Positions 9,071-17,886 are shown, counted from the first letter of the stretch. The stretch: 64,000 bases of DNA from Clostridia bacterium (GCA_900772475.1 CAAHEI010000074.1:89764-153763), one strand, 5' to 3'. Made by a program: numbers and translations. Notes: generated by a model not told the origin, from the sequence alone.

Positions 9071-9634
9071 ATGAAGAAAAAAAGAATTATAAAAATTGTA
9101 TTAATTTGCTTGCTTTCTATTATTTTGGTAATTTTATGTGGATATGTAATTTTAAAAAATGTAATTTATCCTCTTAATCATTTTAGTATAGTAAAAGAAG
9201 AGGCAAGTAAAAATAATATAGATCCTTATCTTGTAATGGCAATTATAAAAACAGAAAGTGGCTTTAAAAAGGATGCTACTTCAAATAAAGATGCAAAGGG
9301 ATTAATGCAAATTATTGATTCTACTGCAACAGATATAAATAATAAAACAAACATAGTAGATGAAGTGGGAGAAAATATTTATGACGAAAATGTAAATATA
9401 TCTCTTGGTTGTAAATATTTTAGTGATCTTATAAAAAGATACAATGGTAACTATTATTTAGCAATATGTGCATATAATGCGGGAATGGGAAATGTTGATA
9501 AATGGATTGAACAAGGAATTATAGATAAGGATATATCAAGTTACAATAACATTTCTTTGCCGTATAAAGAAACTGAAAAATATTTAAAAAAAGTTATGGA
9601 CTCATATCATATGTATAAGGTTTTATATAAATAA
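9071..9634 (+). CDS. Membrane-anchored lytic transglycosylase, Slt family
   Basis: The 187-residue protein has an N-terminal membrane segment (about 6-28) and a C-terminal SLT domain. The catalytic Glu lies in IIKTESGF, followed by KGLMQI, then LGCKYFSDL and AYNAGMGNV, the ordered signature motifs of family 1 transglycosylases. Such enzymes cleave peptidoglycan glycan strands to 1,6-anhydroMurNAc on the outer face of the membrane. It sits 48 nt after polA and 13 nt before the next gene, so all three may be cotranscribed. Length suits a minimal SLT protein. Confidence 0.9.
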   Translation: MKKKRIIKIVLICLLSIILVILCGYVILKNVIYPLNHFSIVKEEASKNNIDPYLVMAIIKTESGFKKDATSNKDAKGLMQIIDSTATDINNKTNIVDEVGENIYDENVNISLGCKYFSDLIKRYNGNYYLAICAYNAGMGNVDKWIEQGIIDKDISSYNNISLPYKETEKYLKKVMDSYHMYKVLYK

Positions 9635-9647
9635 ATAAGGTGAATTT

Positions 9648-10427
9648 ATGAAAAATATAAAAAATAAAAAAAATAAAAAAAATAAAATTTTTATTCTTGT
9701 ATTACTTACTTTAATAGTTGTAATATCTATATGCCTTTTTGTATATATTACAACTATAATGCACAAGAAAGATGACAACATAGAAGAGGATTTAAATGCT
9801 ACTAAAGAGGAAAATGAAGTTGTAGAAAATACAGAAAATAATGAAAATAATAATTTAGAAATAGATTCCAAATATGTGGATGATAATCCCATAGTGGTTG
9901 GTTTATATGTTAAAGAGGGAAATTATAAAAAACTTGTAAAAGACTATTATTGTGGTTGGGATCCAGAAGAAGTTTTAGGAATATTTTATGCAGTATATAC
10001 AAATGAGGAACAAATATCGGGCTCTAATTTTAACTTGGTATGGAAAGATTACTTAAATAAATATTCAGATGTCGATAAATATAGGATTGGATATAACTTA
10101 AAATTTACGATGAATGACGGAACTGTTATTGACCAGACTATTTTAAATCCAGATCATGCATATTTAATGTATCCTGAAATACAATGCTATTTATATGATG
10201 ATATTAATCTTGTACCTGGAAAAAGATATTACCATATTACAAGTGAAGAAATGAATGATAATACCATATGTTCATCTATAAAACTGGTTGGAGACAAAAA
10301 AACTCCTAACATCTCATCTGAAATAGAGCTTACCGTCTTTACATATAAATCTAATGATGATTTTGATGCTAACGGAAAATATAGGGGAAATAGTAAATAT
10401 ACGGTAACAATATATCGAAAAAAGTAA
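9648..10427 (+). CDS. Signal-anchored extracytoplasmic protein of unknown function
   Basis: The start follows AAGGTGAATTT. A very basic head made of repeated KNK units is followed by one hydrophobic segment (about residues 15-37), an acidic Glu/Asn linker (about 42-75) and a globular region with many aromatic residues (YYCGWDPEEVLGIFY, RYYHITSEEM). This is the layout of a secreted or membrane-tethered domain in Gram-positives. No lipobox Cys follows the hydrophobic stretch. I do not recognise the globular domain. It is 13 nt from the transglycosylase gene, which hints at a cell-wall role. Confidence 0.75.
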   Translation: MKNIKNKKNKKNKIFILVLLTLIVVISICLFVYITTIMHKKDDNIEEDLNATKEENEVVENTENNENNNLEIDSKYVDDNPIVVGLYVKEGNYKKLVKDYYCGWDPEEVLGIFYAVYTNEEQISGSNFNLVWKDYLNKYSDVDKYRIGYNLKFTMNDGTVIDQTILNPDHAYLMYPEIQCYLYDDINLVPGKRYYHITSEEMNDNTICSSIKLVGDKKTPNISSEIELTVFTYKSNDDFDANGKYRGNSKYTVTIYRKK

Positions 10428-10559
10428 AAAAATATCGAAAAATTACATAATGCTTTTAAAATATTGCTTTAAATACTACACAAAAAGGAAAAAATATGTT
10501 AAAATATATTAAGTGATTAAACAATTTTTGTTGTTTTATATTAAAGGGAGGAAATTAAT

Positions 10560-11285
10560 ATGTCAGGACATAGCAAATGGAATAATATTAAAAGAAAAAA
10601 AGAAGCAAGTGATGCTAAGAAAGCAAATATCTTTTCAAAGCTTGGAAAAGAAATCACTATTGCAGTTAAAACAGGTAATAGCGGTGATATAAACGTAAAT
10701 AGAAAGTTAAAAGACGTAGTTGCAAAGGCTAAAGCTCAAAATATGCCAAATGATAATATAAATAGATGTATTCAAAAAGCAATTGGTGATACAAGTGCTG
10801 CAAATTATGAAGAAATAACATATGAAGGTTTTGGACCATGCGGTGTTTCTGTTATTGTTGAAGCTTTAACAGATAATAAAAATAGAGCTGCTGCTGATAT
10901 TCGTCATATATTTAGTAAATCAGGTGGAAGTCTTGGTCAAACAGGATCAGTTGGTTATATGTTTGACAAAAAAGGTTACTTTTTAATTGAAAAAAATGAC
11001 TCAATTGACGAAGATGAATTAATGTTAGAAGTTTTAGACAATGGAGCAGATGATTTCATATCTGATGAAGAATACATAGAAGTCCTATGTGATCCTAAAG
11101 TTTTTTCTGATTTACTTGAAGCACTTCAAGAAAAAGGAATTAAACTTGAAGAAGCTCAAATAAAACAAATTCCTAATATAAAAAAGGAATTATCTGAAGA
11201 AGAGGAAGAAAAGCTTAATAATTTCTTGGACAAATTAGAAGAAAATGATGATGTGCAAAATGTGTGGCATAACGCAGATATTTAA
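10560..11285 (+). CDS. yebC: YebC/PmpR-family protein
   Basis: The 241-residue product opens with MSGHSKWNNIKRKKEASDAKK and continues with SKLGKEITIAVK, NMPNDNI and YEGFGPCGVSVIVEALTDN, a full-length match to the YebC family. These proteins were described as transcription regulators. Relatives have also been linked to translation of difficult sequences and to mitochondrial translation (TACO1). A GGGAGG ribosome binding site precedes the ATG. No Holliday-junction genes are adjacent, unlike the common yebC-ruvC context. Confidence 0.95.
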   Translation: MSGHSKWNNIKRKKEASDAKKANIFSKLGKEITIAVKTGNSGDINVNRKLKDVVAKAKAQNMPNDNINRCIQKAIGDTSAANYEEITYEGFGPCGVSVIVEALTDNKNRAAADIRHIFSKSGGSLGQTGSVGYMFDKKGYFLIEKNDSIDEDELMLEVLDNGADDFISDEEYIEVLCDPKVFSDLLEALQEKGIKLEEAQIKQIPNIKKELSEEEEEKLNNFLDKLEENDDVQNVWHNADI

Positions 11286-11321
11286 TATACATAATTTTGA
11301 AATATTTTTTTAACAAAACTA

Positions 11322-11350
11322 TTGACTTTACATAAATAACGTGCTATAAT
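11322..11350 (+). promoter_or_regulatory. Promoter for the nuclease-fold gene
   Basis: TTGACT (11322-11327), a 17-nt spacer and TATAAT (11345-11350); AAGGAGG and the ATG follow within 50 nt. Confidence 0.7.
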
Positions 11351-11395
11351 AATAAATGTAAGGTGTTGTTATTGAAATTAAGGAGGTGTTTTGTT

Positions 11396-12148
11396 ATGTA
11401 CTATGATAATAAATCTACATTTTATATCAAACAATATGGGCCTGCAGCATTTACTATCGCTTTATCTTTAGTGTTAGTTGTCGGTGGATTGTACATTTAT
11501 TTATCAAGTAACAAAAACAATAACCCCCAAGATACTTTAGTAGCAAAAAATGACACTCAAAGCGAGCAACAAGTTGAGCAATCAAACAGTTTACAAGATG
11601 TGAAAGAAGATAACGTATCTAATTCTACATCAAACGTAATTGAAGAAAAGAAAGATGTAAATATAAATCAAAATATTAGTAATACAACAAATGCTTCAGA
11701 AGTTAAATCTTCAGTAAACATAAATGATGTTAAAATAACAAATGTTTTATCTGCTGAACTTAGAGCTTTAAATAAACTTGAAAAATCAAAAGAGCTTACT
11801 GTAGTTGGAGTAGATGATAATAAGAATATTATTATTAATGCCAATGATAAAAACTATAAAGCATCTTTAATTGGTATTGATTATAAAAAATCAGGCTTAG
11901 ATATTAAAGATAAACTTAATTCAGATTTAGCAAATAAAAAAGTAACAATCGCTTTTGATAATGTAAAAATTCAAGACAATACTTTATGTGTATACTTATA
12001 TGTAGATGGAAATCTATATAATCAAAAACTTTTAAAAGATGGTCTTGCAATATTAAATGTTGAAAAAGCAAATACAAGTCTTTTAAATGAACTAGTAAAT
12101 GCACAAAAACAAGCCAAAACAAATAATATAGGAATTTGGCAAAAATAA
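11396..12148 (+). CDS. Anchored staphylococcal-nuclease-fold protein, probably catalytically inactive
   Basis: The ATG at 11396 sits below AAGGAGG, so the longer in-frame start at 11363 is rejected. The 250-residue protein has an N-terminal membrane segment (about 14-38), a Gln/Asn/Ser-rich linker (40-105) and a C-terminal SNase-like domain. The tail (YVDGNLYNQKLLKDGLAILN to AQKQAKTNNIGIW) matches the family's ADGxxVNExLVxxGLA and AQxxAKxxxxxIW pattern. The positions expected to hold the catalytic Arg-Asp-Glu-Arg set do not (KASLIGIDYKKS where RLLLVDTPE is usual, and NTLCVYLY where the second Arg is usual). A binding rather than cleaving role is inferred. Confidence 0.65.
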   Translation: MYYDNKSTFYIKQYGPAAFTIALSLVLVVGGLYIYLSSNKNNNPQDTLVAKNDTQSEQQVEQSNSLQDVKEDNVSNSTSNVIEEKKDVNINQNISNTTNASEVKSSVNINDVKITNVLSAELRALNKLEKSKELTVVGVDDNKNIIINANDKNYKASLIGIDYKKSGLDIKDKLNSDLANKKVTIAFDNVKIQDNTLCVYLYVDGNLYNQKLLKDGLAILNVEKANTSLLNELVNAQKQAKTNNIGIWQK

Positions 12149-12200
12149 AAAGCATGCCGAACTAGGGAAAAACCTTAGTTTTCATATATCAACCTCTTAT

Positions 12201-12238
12201 GATCGCCTCTATAGCAATGTAGGGGCATCTATTTTTTT
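12201..12238 (+). terminator. Terminator after the nuclease-fold gene
   Basis: GATCGCCTCTA (12201-12211) pairs with TAGGGGCATC (12220-12229), followed by TATTTTTTT. Two weaker hairpins precede it: AACTAGG with CCTTAGTT near 12160-12181, and TCAT with ATGA near 12182-12202. Confidence 0.7.
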
Positions 12239-12351
12239 ATTCTAGAGTACTTTTTATAATTAAATTTTATTTATCCCAACTTTTATATTGTAATTCAATA
12301 TTTTTTATAGTAAAATATTTATATATTGATATAGAAATGAGATGATTTTAA

Positions 12352-12651
12352 ATGATAAAGTTAAAAATAATTAACATTGATGGATATATATATAATTTAA
12401 AAGATACCAAGAAAAATAATTATACTTTAAATTTAGAATTTTTTGATATAGATAAAAAGCTCCAAATTGGGGATTACATATATATGTCTGCAGAATTGTT
12501 AAATCCAAGATATGAGGGCTTTAGCACAAATTATGTATTTGGAACTTTAGAAGATACGTATGGAAAAAAGGATATAGATTTAACAGATATTGATATTATA
12601 AAAGTTGTAATAAACAATTTGGAAATATATCTAAAAAGGTTATATGGATAG
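12352..12651 (+). CDS. Small protein of unknown function upstream of the LRR gene
   Basis: The 99-residue protein shows alternating hydrophobic strands (IKLKIINIDGYIYNL, YTLNLEFFDIDKKL, GDYIYMSAELL) and a C-terminal helix ending in KRLYG, suggesting a small beta-rich fold. No signal or membrane segment is visible, and I recognise no family. It lies 12 nt upstream of the leucine-rich-repeat gene in the same direction, so the two are probably cotranscribed. The ribosome binding site is weak (GAGATGATTTTAA before the ATG). Confidence 0.6.
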   Translation: MIKLKIINIDGYIYNLKDTKKNNYTLNLEFFDIDKKLQIGDYIYMSAELLNPRYEGFSTNYVFGTLEDTYGKKDIDLTDIDIIKVVINNLEIYLKRLYG

Positions 12652-12663
12652 GGGTAAAATGAA

Positions 12664-14332
12664 ATGTCTAATTCAAAAGAACTAAATAGAATAAAAAAAT
12701 TATATGGTGAAAAATTTATGCATTTTTGCAGAAGTCTTTTTCCAACATTACTAGAACAAGAAGGATTATTAACCGAGATTTTAAAATCTTCATTTGCTAC
12801 AAATAGTAGAACGTTATATGATGATATAGTTAATAATTATTTAGAAGAAGAATTTAAAAATTATATATATAGTAAAATTAATGTAGAGAAAGAAAAGCCA
12901 GAAATAATTGGAGAAAAAACGCCATATCAACTTTTAGATGAGAATGGATATAATTTGTATGAATGTAATTCAGAAGAGGAAATTCAAAGTTTTAAAAAGT
13001 ATTATAAACCAGGCGAAGAACTATGTACTTTTCGTGGTAATAGATTAAATAGATGTGTTGTATTCTTTGCTGTGAAAAAAGATGTAGAAGAAATAAAAAG
13101 AGAAGATTTCAACAATCCTAAAAGAGAAGATGAATACGGAACATCTGTTATGTCAATACAATTTACTAAATCTCAAAATAGTACAGTATCTATAAAAAAT
13201 AGATATAATCATACAGTAAATAATCCAGATGCAACATATGGAAACGACTTAGATGAAATAGCACCAGGACTTACGCAGAGTTTTGAAAAATTGTTATCAG
13301 AAAGAGGATTAACATTAAATAGTTCCAACATTGAAGCATTTTATATTCCTGGCTATGTTGTTGCAGATGATGGAAAATACTATAAATACAATATGGAAAT
13401 TAATGGTAATTACTATTGTCCGGGTAACGTAATTATAGATCATGGCAATGTAATTAAATTAGAACCAGAAAAACAAGAATTAATTGATTATTTTATTTTA
13501 GATAAAGAAAATAAAACGTTAAGTTTATATGATATATCTTTAGGAAGGGATAGTTTTATAGATGGTTTTAAAAACATAGATTCAATAGAAATGGCAAATA
13601 ACAATAATAGTGAACAAAAAACAAAGACAATTACAATTAAAGAAAAAAGCTCTGATAAACCAATAACTATAGAAATAAACAAAGAAAGTAATAGTATAAT
13701 AGGTTACACAAATGAAAATTTAACTAATTTAGGGCATAATTTTCTTGGATATAATGAACAATTAAGTGAATTTAATGTGCCTAATGTAACAAGTGTCGAA
13801 TAATAAAGATCTAAAAAAATTTGAAGCATCTAATGTAAAAATAATTAAAGATTGTTTCCTTCTTAGTAATAATAAATTAAGTAAATTTGAAGTACCTAAT
13901 GTAACATGTATTGGTAATAGAGTTTTGGCGAATAATAAAGAGCTAAAAAAATTTGAGGCACCTAATTTAACGGAAATTGGAGATAATTTTCTTAGAATGA
14001 ATACCAAATTAAGTGAATTTAATGTGCCTAATGTAACAAGTATTGGAGCGTTTTGTTTGGCGAATAATAAAGAGCTAAAAAAATTTGAAGCACCTAATGC
14101 AGAAAAGATTGGATATTATTTTCTTAGAAAGAATACCCAATTAAGTGAATTTTATGTACCAAATTTATCAAAAGAAAGTAAAGAAAACTTAGAATATGTT
14201 TTTTCAGTTGTTAAAGAAAATTCAAAAGAAGGTAAAACTCAAAATATAGATTCAACAGATATTGCAAATTTAGATAAAAATTACAAAATTACAACCTCTG
14301 AAATAAAGCGGAGTAGAAAAGACGTTATCTAA
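12664..14332 (+). pseudogene. Leucine-rich-repeat protein gene broken by a 17-nt deletion
   Basis: The first frame (12664-13803, 379 codons) has an N-terminal region of about 330 residues that I cannot assign (FRGNRLNRCVVFFAVKK, YIPGYVVADDGKYYKY) and then the first BspA-like repeat, EFNVPNVTS, before a stop. A second frame (13793-14332) continues with the same repeats: NNKDLKKFEASN, LSKFEVPNVT, NNKELKKFEAPN. The DNA repeat period is 132 nt (13877 to 14009; 13796 to 13928 to 14060). The one exception is 13762 to 13877, which is 115 nt, 17 short, exactly where the frame changes. The intact form would be about 560 residues. The second frame has no ribosome binding site of its own. Confidence 0.8.
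13740..14160 (+). repeat. Tandem 132-nt leucine-rich repeats
   Basis: Each 132-nt unit encodes two 22-residue repeats with consensus L-S-E-F-N-V-P-N-V-T-S-I-G and N-N-K-E-L-K-K-F-E-A-P-N. DNA copies are nearly identical, for example at 13928 and 14060. This is the BspA-like LRR type often found in surface or interaction proteins, though no signal peptide is visible in the upstream frame. Confidence 0.8.
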
Positions 14333-14368
14333 TGAAAAAAATAAGAAAGAGCAAGGTGTGAAATATTA

Positions 14369-14803
14369 GTGGAATATGAGAAATGTTTAGTAGAAGTAGA
14401 TGAGGTGCTTAATCATCTATCTAAAGAAGAATTAAATAAAATACCAGAGGATGTACTAAAAGGTATAAAAAAACATAAAGATAAAGAATATATGTGGAAA
14501 TATGATGAAAGCAAACGATTAGAAGAGCAAACGTTTGATAGGAATACAATAGTTATATTATCGTATATAAATATGGAATATTTACTAAGTAAAGAACAAA
14601 AAGATTTAATGGAAAAACTTCATGAATTAAACGAGCAAAATTTTACAAACCAAATTCAAGAAAAATATGATTCAAAAGACATATTTAAAAATAAAACTAA
14701 AACTAACATTAATGTAGAAAATGAAAATGCAATTGCAAAGTTAGAAAATAATAAATGGTATAATAAGATGTTTTCATTTATAAAGAGAATATTTAAATTA
14801 TGA
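14369..14803 (+). CDS. Small charged protein of unknown function, GTG start
   Basis: The GTG at 14369 lies below AAGGTG. The 144-residue product has the pattern CLVEVDEVLNHLSKEELNKI, then IPEDVLKGIKKHKDK, YDESKRLEEQ and ILSYINMEYLLSKEQKDLM. This layout recurs in uncharacterised small Bacillota proteins, but I know no function for it. The C-terminus is basic and aromatic (WYNKMFSFIKRIFKL) and could be an amphipathic membrane-binding helix. It follows the broken LRR gene by 36 nt and closes the unit with a terminator. Confidence 0.65.
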   Translation: MEYEKCLVEVDEVLNHLSKEELNKIPEDVLKGIKKHKDKEYMWKYDESKRLEEQTFDRNTIVILSYINMEYLLSKEQKDLMEKLHELNEQNFTNQIQEKYDSKDIFKNKTKTNINVENENAIAKLENNKWYNKMFSFIKRIFKL

Positions 14804-14823
14804 AAAGAAGAGATGTATGTAAG

Positions 14824-14846
14824 AGGTGTATAAAAAACACCTTTTT
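14824..14846 (+). terminator. Terminator after the accessory unit
   Basis: AGGTGT (14824-14829) pairs with ACACCT (14837-14842), followed by a T tract. Confidence 0.75.
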
Positions 14847-14902
14847 AATTTTTCTTATAATTTCGCAAAATAATAATTTTGTGAAAACAAGGTAAGAAGT
14901 TA

Positions 14903-14931
14903 TTGACTAAAATCTCAATATATGGTATTAT
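14903..14931 (+). promoter_or_regulatory. Promoter ahead of the tyrosine recombinase gene
   Basis: TTGACT (14903-14908), a 17-nt spacer and TATTAT (14926-14931). The 200-nt leader up to 15133 is AT-rich and holds the 12-nt palindrome AAAATCGATTTT near 15095; I see no other element. The stretch 14804-15133 otherwise contains only the terminator above. Confidence 0.6.
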
Positions 14932-15133
14932 TTAGGTATATTATACTATTTATATTAATTTACTATTAATAAATTAATTACAGAATTATAAATTTTTAAT
15001 ATAAATAGTGATATTTAGCTTTTTTCATTTTAAGGCATTTATAACATTTATGCTGACATGTAACTATATACCCTTGATAATAAAAATGTCTTAAAATCGA
15101 TTTTAGAGCTTCATTTTTTGAGGTGATATATAA

Positions 15134-16084
15134 ATGTATGATGATGTACCAGAATATATAAAAAATTTCTTAATGTATATGAAAAACATACAAAACAGAT
15201 CTAAAAATACCGTTAAAGAATATTATTACGATTTAAGAAATGCATTTAGATTTTTTAAAGCAGATTTATACAATTTAGATAAATCAGATTTAAATAAAAT
15301 AGATATTAAAGATATTGATATAAATTTCATAAAAAAAATTAAATTAAATGATATGTATAATTATTTAGATTATTTATCAAATAATTCAGATAAAGCTACA
15401 ACTAGATCTAGAAAAGTTTCTTCACTAAAATCTTTTTTTAATTATTTGTGTTTTAAAGAAAAAGCTTTAGAAATAAATCCAACTGTTGAACTTGAAATGC
15501 CAAGATTAGAAAAAAGAAATCCAAAATATTTAACTTTAGATGAGAGCCTCTCTCTCCTCCACTCCATTGATGGAAAATTTGAAAAAAGAGACTATGCTAT
15601 TATAACACTTTTCTTAAACTGTGGGCTTCGTTTATCTGAGCTTGTAAATATAAATATAAAGGACATAAAAGGAACTTCATTAAGTGTAATTGGTAAAGGT
15701 AATAAAGAGCGTAGTTTATACTTAAATGAAGCCTGTAAATCTGCCATTGATGATTACATTAAAGTTAGGCCTAAGGATAATCTAAAAGATCGTGATGCTC
15801 TATTTATAAGTAGTTTTGGTAAAAGAATTAGTAATAGAATGGTTGAGATGATTGTAAAAAAATATGTAATGCAAGCGGGTCTTGATCCAAAAAAATATTC
15901 TCCGCATAAATTAAGGCATACCGCAGCTACTCTTATGTTGAAGTATGGAAAAGTTGATATAAGATCATTACAACAGGTTTTGGGACATGAAAGTATTTCA
16001 ACTACTGAAATATATACCCATGTTGATAATGAACAAGTAAAAGATGCCCTTTCAAAAAATCCTTTAAATAGAAAAAATATATAA
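15134..16084 (+). CDS. XerC/XerD-type tyrosine recombinase
   Basis: The 316-residue protein has an N-terminal SAM-like core-binding domain (about 1-110; NTVKEYYYDLRNAFRFF) and a C-terminal catalytic domain. The active-site set is visible: Arg in LNCGLRLSEL, Lys in GKGNKERSL, His-x-x-Arg in SPHKLRHTAATLM, His in LGHESISTTE and Tyr in EIYTHV. The spacing is that of Xer enzymes, which resolve chromosome dimers at dif sites. No attachment-site repeats, excisionase or phage genes lie nearby, so a chromosomal Xer role is more likely than a mobile-element integrase. Which Xer it is cannot be told from sequence alone. Confidence 0.85.
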   Translation: MYDDVPEYIKNFLMYMKNIQNRSKNTVKEYYYDLRNAFRFFKADLYNLDKSDLNKIDIKDIDINFIKKIKLNDMYNYLDYLSNNSDKATTRSRKVSSLKSFFNYLCFKEKALEINPTVELEMPRLEKRNPKYLTLDESLSLLHSIDGKFEKRDYAIITLFLNCGLRLSELVNINIKDIKGTSLSVIGKGNKERSLYLNEACKSAIDDYIKVRPKDNLKDRDALFISSFGKRISNRMVEMIVKKYVMQAGLDPKKYSPHKLRHTAATLMLKYGKVDIRSLQQVLGHESISTTEIYTHVDNEQVKDALSKNPLNRKNI

Positions 16085-16121
16085 AGTAAAGCTAGGATAA
16101 AATTAATCCTAGCTTTACTTT
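16083..16121. terminator. Bidirectional terminator between convergent genes
   Basis: A 16-bp stem (16083-16098 with 16106-16121; GTAAAGCTAGGAT with ATCCTAGCTTTAC) lies between the recombinase gene and the convergent glycosyltransferase gene. Confidence 0.9.
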
Positions 16122-17446
16122 TACTCTAAATATGGAATTACTGTATCTACAATTGTATCAACTGCTGATTTTGAAATAATACCAGCTCTATATATACTTG
16201 GTGTACATGGTTTCTCAATTATTGCATTGAAAAGCTTTTTTGTATCATTTTCTACATTCGTTGCAATTCCCAAATCACTATAATATTTAGCATTATCTGT
16301 TTCCTGTCCTTTAATTGACGCATAAAATATCTTGCATCCAGATTTGGAAACAAATTCAGATGACATATTTCCTCCAGCTTTGCCGATTACAACTTCACAA
16401 GATGATATCAGATTTTTCAAGTCGCTTGACGCAACATACTTAAAAAGTGACATTGTAGACTTGTAATTTTCGTGAATTTTTTTTGCAAAATTATATGGCT
16501 TTCCCTGACCAGAAATACATATAAGCTTCTTATTATTTTCTTTGCAGAACCTTACAAGTTTTGGAAGAATCTTTATACCCATACCAAGACCTTCTGCACT
16601 TCCTGGAACGAAAAGAACAGTATCTGGTACAATATTTGATGAATCAGCTTCTCTATCGAAGAAACATGGATTTGTTCCTATATATATAGGTCCTTTTGAA
16701 TCCTTCAAATATGGATAAATTTTAATACCATTCTCCCAAGAAGTTTTTGAAGCGACAAAATAGTGCAAATTACTTACATCGCCATAGGAAGACATAGCAA
16801 AGCCTAACATTTCAATGTCTGTAACAACAACTCCTGCAAACTTAATACAAGGATTGTCTTCTACAATTTTTGAAAGAATTGCATTGGAATATGGATAGGT
16901 TGAAAGAACAACTTTTGGAGCAATTTTATTAATCAGCTTTTTAAGCTTTTTTGAATAAAGAATTTTAAATATAGGAGCTATATCAAATCCCGTTTTTTCT
17001 GGATCGATTTCACCTCTTACAACTTTATTCCAAATATTTTGTCCAAGTTTACTTCTTGATAATGTAACCCATGCTTTATCATTAAGTTTAGCTACTGTTG
17101 AAGAAAACAAAGATAAAGTATCTACGATAATGACATTTTTTTCTGTTTTTTCAGTAAGTTTTTTTGCAATTGCCCTTGTTGGTGCTCTATGTCCATTGCC
17201 TGCATGGCCTGTAAAAAGAATACAATCAACAGATACGTTATAAAGTTTCATAAACTTTAATAATCCTAAAATTGATTCATATGAAGTATATATACTATTA
17301 TTATATACTTCATCAAAATCAAGATTTATGTTTGCTGTTAATTCTTTTTCATATAACTGCCGTTTTAAAATTGATTCAATTTGCATAACATTTTCTATAT
17401 CCATATGCGTAAACTTGTTCGTAATATCAGCTCTAATCCAAGCCAT
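16121..17446 (-). CDS. GT28-family glycosyltransferase, UgtP/MGDG-synthase-like
   Basis: The 441-residue protein has the two-lobe GT-B pattern. The N-terminal acceptor motif GHAGNGHRAPTRAIAKKL lies near residue 80 and corresponds to the SxGGGH motif of MGDG synthases and MurG. The C-terminal donor site is VVIGKAGGNMSSEFVSKSG near residue 355. UgtP-type enzymes add glucose to diacylglycerol to make the glycolipid anchor of lipoteichoic acid. The first 65 residues are an unusual extension. The substrate here is not shown by the neighbours. Its promoter overlaps an inverted repeat (separate entry). Confidence 0.75.
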   Translation of the reverse strand: MAWIRADITNKFTHMDIENVMQIESILKRQLYEKELTANINLDFDEVYNNSIYTSYESILGLLKFMKLYNVSVDCILFTGHAGNGHRAPTRAIAKKLTEKTEKNVIIVDTLSLFSSTVAKLNDKAWVTLSRSKLGQNIWNKVVRGEIDPEKTGFDIAPIFKILYSKKLKKLINKIAPKVVLSTYPYSNAILSKIVEDNPCIKFAGVVVTDIEMLGFAMSSYGDVSNLHYFVASKTSWENGIKIYPYLKDSKGPIYIGTNPCFFDREADSSNIVPDTVLFVPGSAEGLGMGIKILPKLVRFCKENNKKLICISGQGKPYNFAKKIHENYKSTMSLFKYVASSDLKNLISSCEVVIGKAGGNMSSEFVSKSGCKIFYASIKGQETDNAKYYSDLGIATNVENDTKKLFNAIIEKPCTPSIYRAGIISKSAVDTIVDTVIPYLE

Positions 17447-17487
17447 ATTATAACCTCCTTAATTAATTATTAAAAATTTATACATAT

Positions 17488-17514
17488 AACTAAGTATAAT
17501 TATACCACTTAGTT
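17488..17514. promoter_or_regulatory. Inverted repeat overlapping the -10, possible operator
   Basis: Two perfect 8-nt arms, AACTAAGT (17488-17495) and ACTTAGTT (17507-17514), are spaced by 11 nt and centred on the -10 element of the glycosyltransferase promoter. The placement is what a repressor site would have. I do not recognise the binding protein. Confidence 0.4.
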
Positions 17515-17527
17515 GAACACTTGTCAA
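17499..17527 (-). promoter_or_regulatory. Consensus promoter of the glycosyltransferase gene
   Basis: On the minus strand, TTGACA (17527-17522), a 17-nt spacer and TATAAT (17504-17499) match the sigma-A consensus exactly. Confidence 0.85.
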
Positions 17528-17550
17528 ATAAGTACTACCTTATAATTAAA

Positions 17551-17859
17551 CTAATATATAGGCACTGTTAAAACTTGTCCTACATAAATTGAACTATCTA
17601 CTAAATTATTTCTACTTTTTATATCTCTTACAACATCTTGAATTGATATGGTACTATCATCACTATTTTTACATACAGTTTTTGATATGTTCCAAAGAGT
17701 ATCTGTATTAGTTACAATATATTCATATGTGCATATTTCTCTTTTACAAAAACTTTTACTGGTAAAAAAACTTATACATATTCCTAATATTAAAATAAAA
17801 AAAATGTTTATTATAAATCTCTTTTTTGATATTATTTTTATTCTACTTTTTCTTTTCAT
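17551..17859 (-). CDS. YneA-like LysM protein, probable SOS cell-division inhibitor
   Basis: The start at 17859 (MKRKSRIKII) follows AGGTGGTTATAT; a longer in-frame start at 17976 would cross the promoter. The 102-residue product has a basic head, one membrane segment (about 14-31, FIINIFFILILGICISFF) and a LysM domain (about 44-100, YEYIVTNTDTLWNIS to VGQVLTVPIY). This is the architecture of Bacillus YneA, which blocks division during DNA damage. An SOS box on its promoter supports that role. lexA, the usual neighbour of yneA, is not in this window. Confidence 0.7.
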   Translation of the reverse strand: MKRKSRIKIISKKRFIINIFFILILGICISFFTSKSFCKREICTYEYIVTNTDTLWNISKTVCKNSDDSTISIQDVVRDIKSRNNLVDSSIYVGQVLTVPIY

Positions 17860-17874
17860 ATATAACCACCTCGT

Positions 17875-17886
17875 GAACTTTTGTTC
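17875..17886. promoter_or_regulatory. LexA SOS box
   Basis: GAACTTTTGTTC matches the Gram-positive LexA half-sites GAAC-N4-GTTC exactly. It lies about 12 nt downstream of the -10 and just upstream of the ribosome binding site, a blocking position. A second copy with one mismatch, GAATATTTGTTC, lies at 17947-17958, upstream of the -35. Confidence 0.7.

Noticed and set aside
12150..12240. Possible riboswitch or small stable RNA in the hairpin cluster after the nuclease-fold gene
   Set aside because: I could match no known riboswitch or 4.5S/6S consensus; the last hairpin with a T tract is sufficient as a terminator.
13793..14332. Second LRR frame as an independent gene with a GTG start or programmed frameshifting
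   Set aside because: No ribosome binding site, and the exact 17-nt deficit in the repeat period explains the frame change.
15134..16084. Recombinase as integrase of a mobile element
   Set aside because: No flanking direct repeats, tRNA gene, excisionase or phage-like genes; sequence layout is that of chromosomal Xer proteins.
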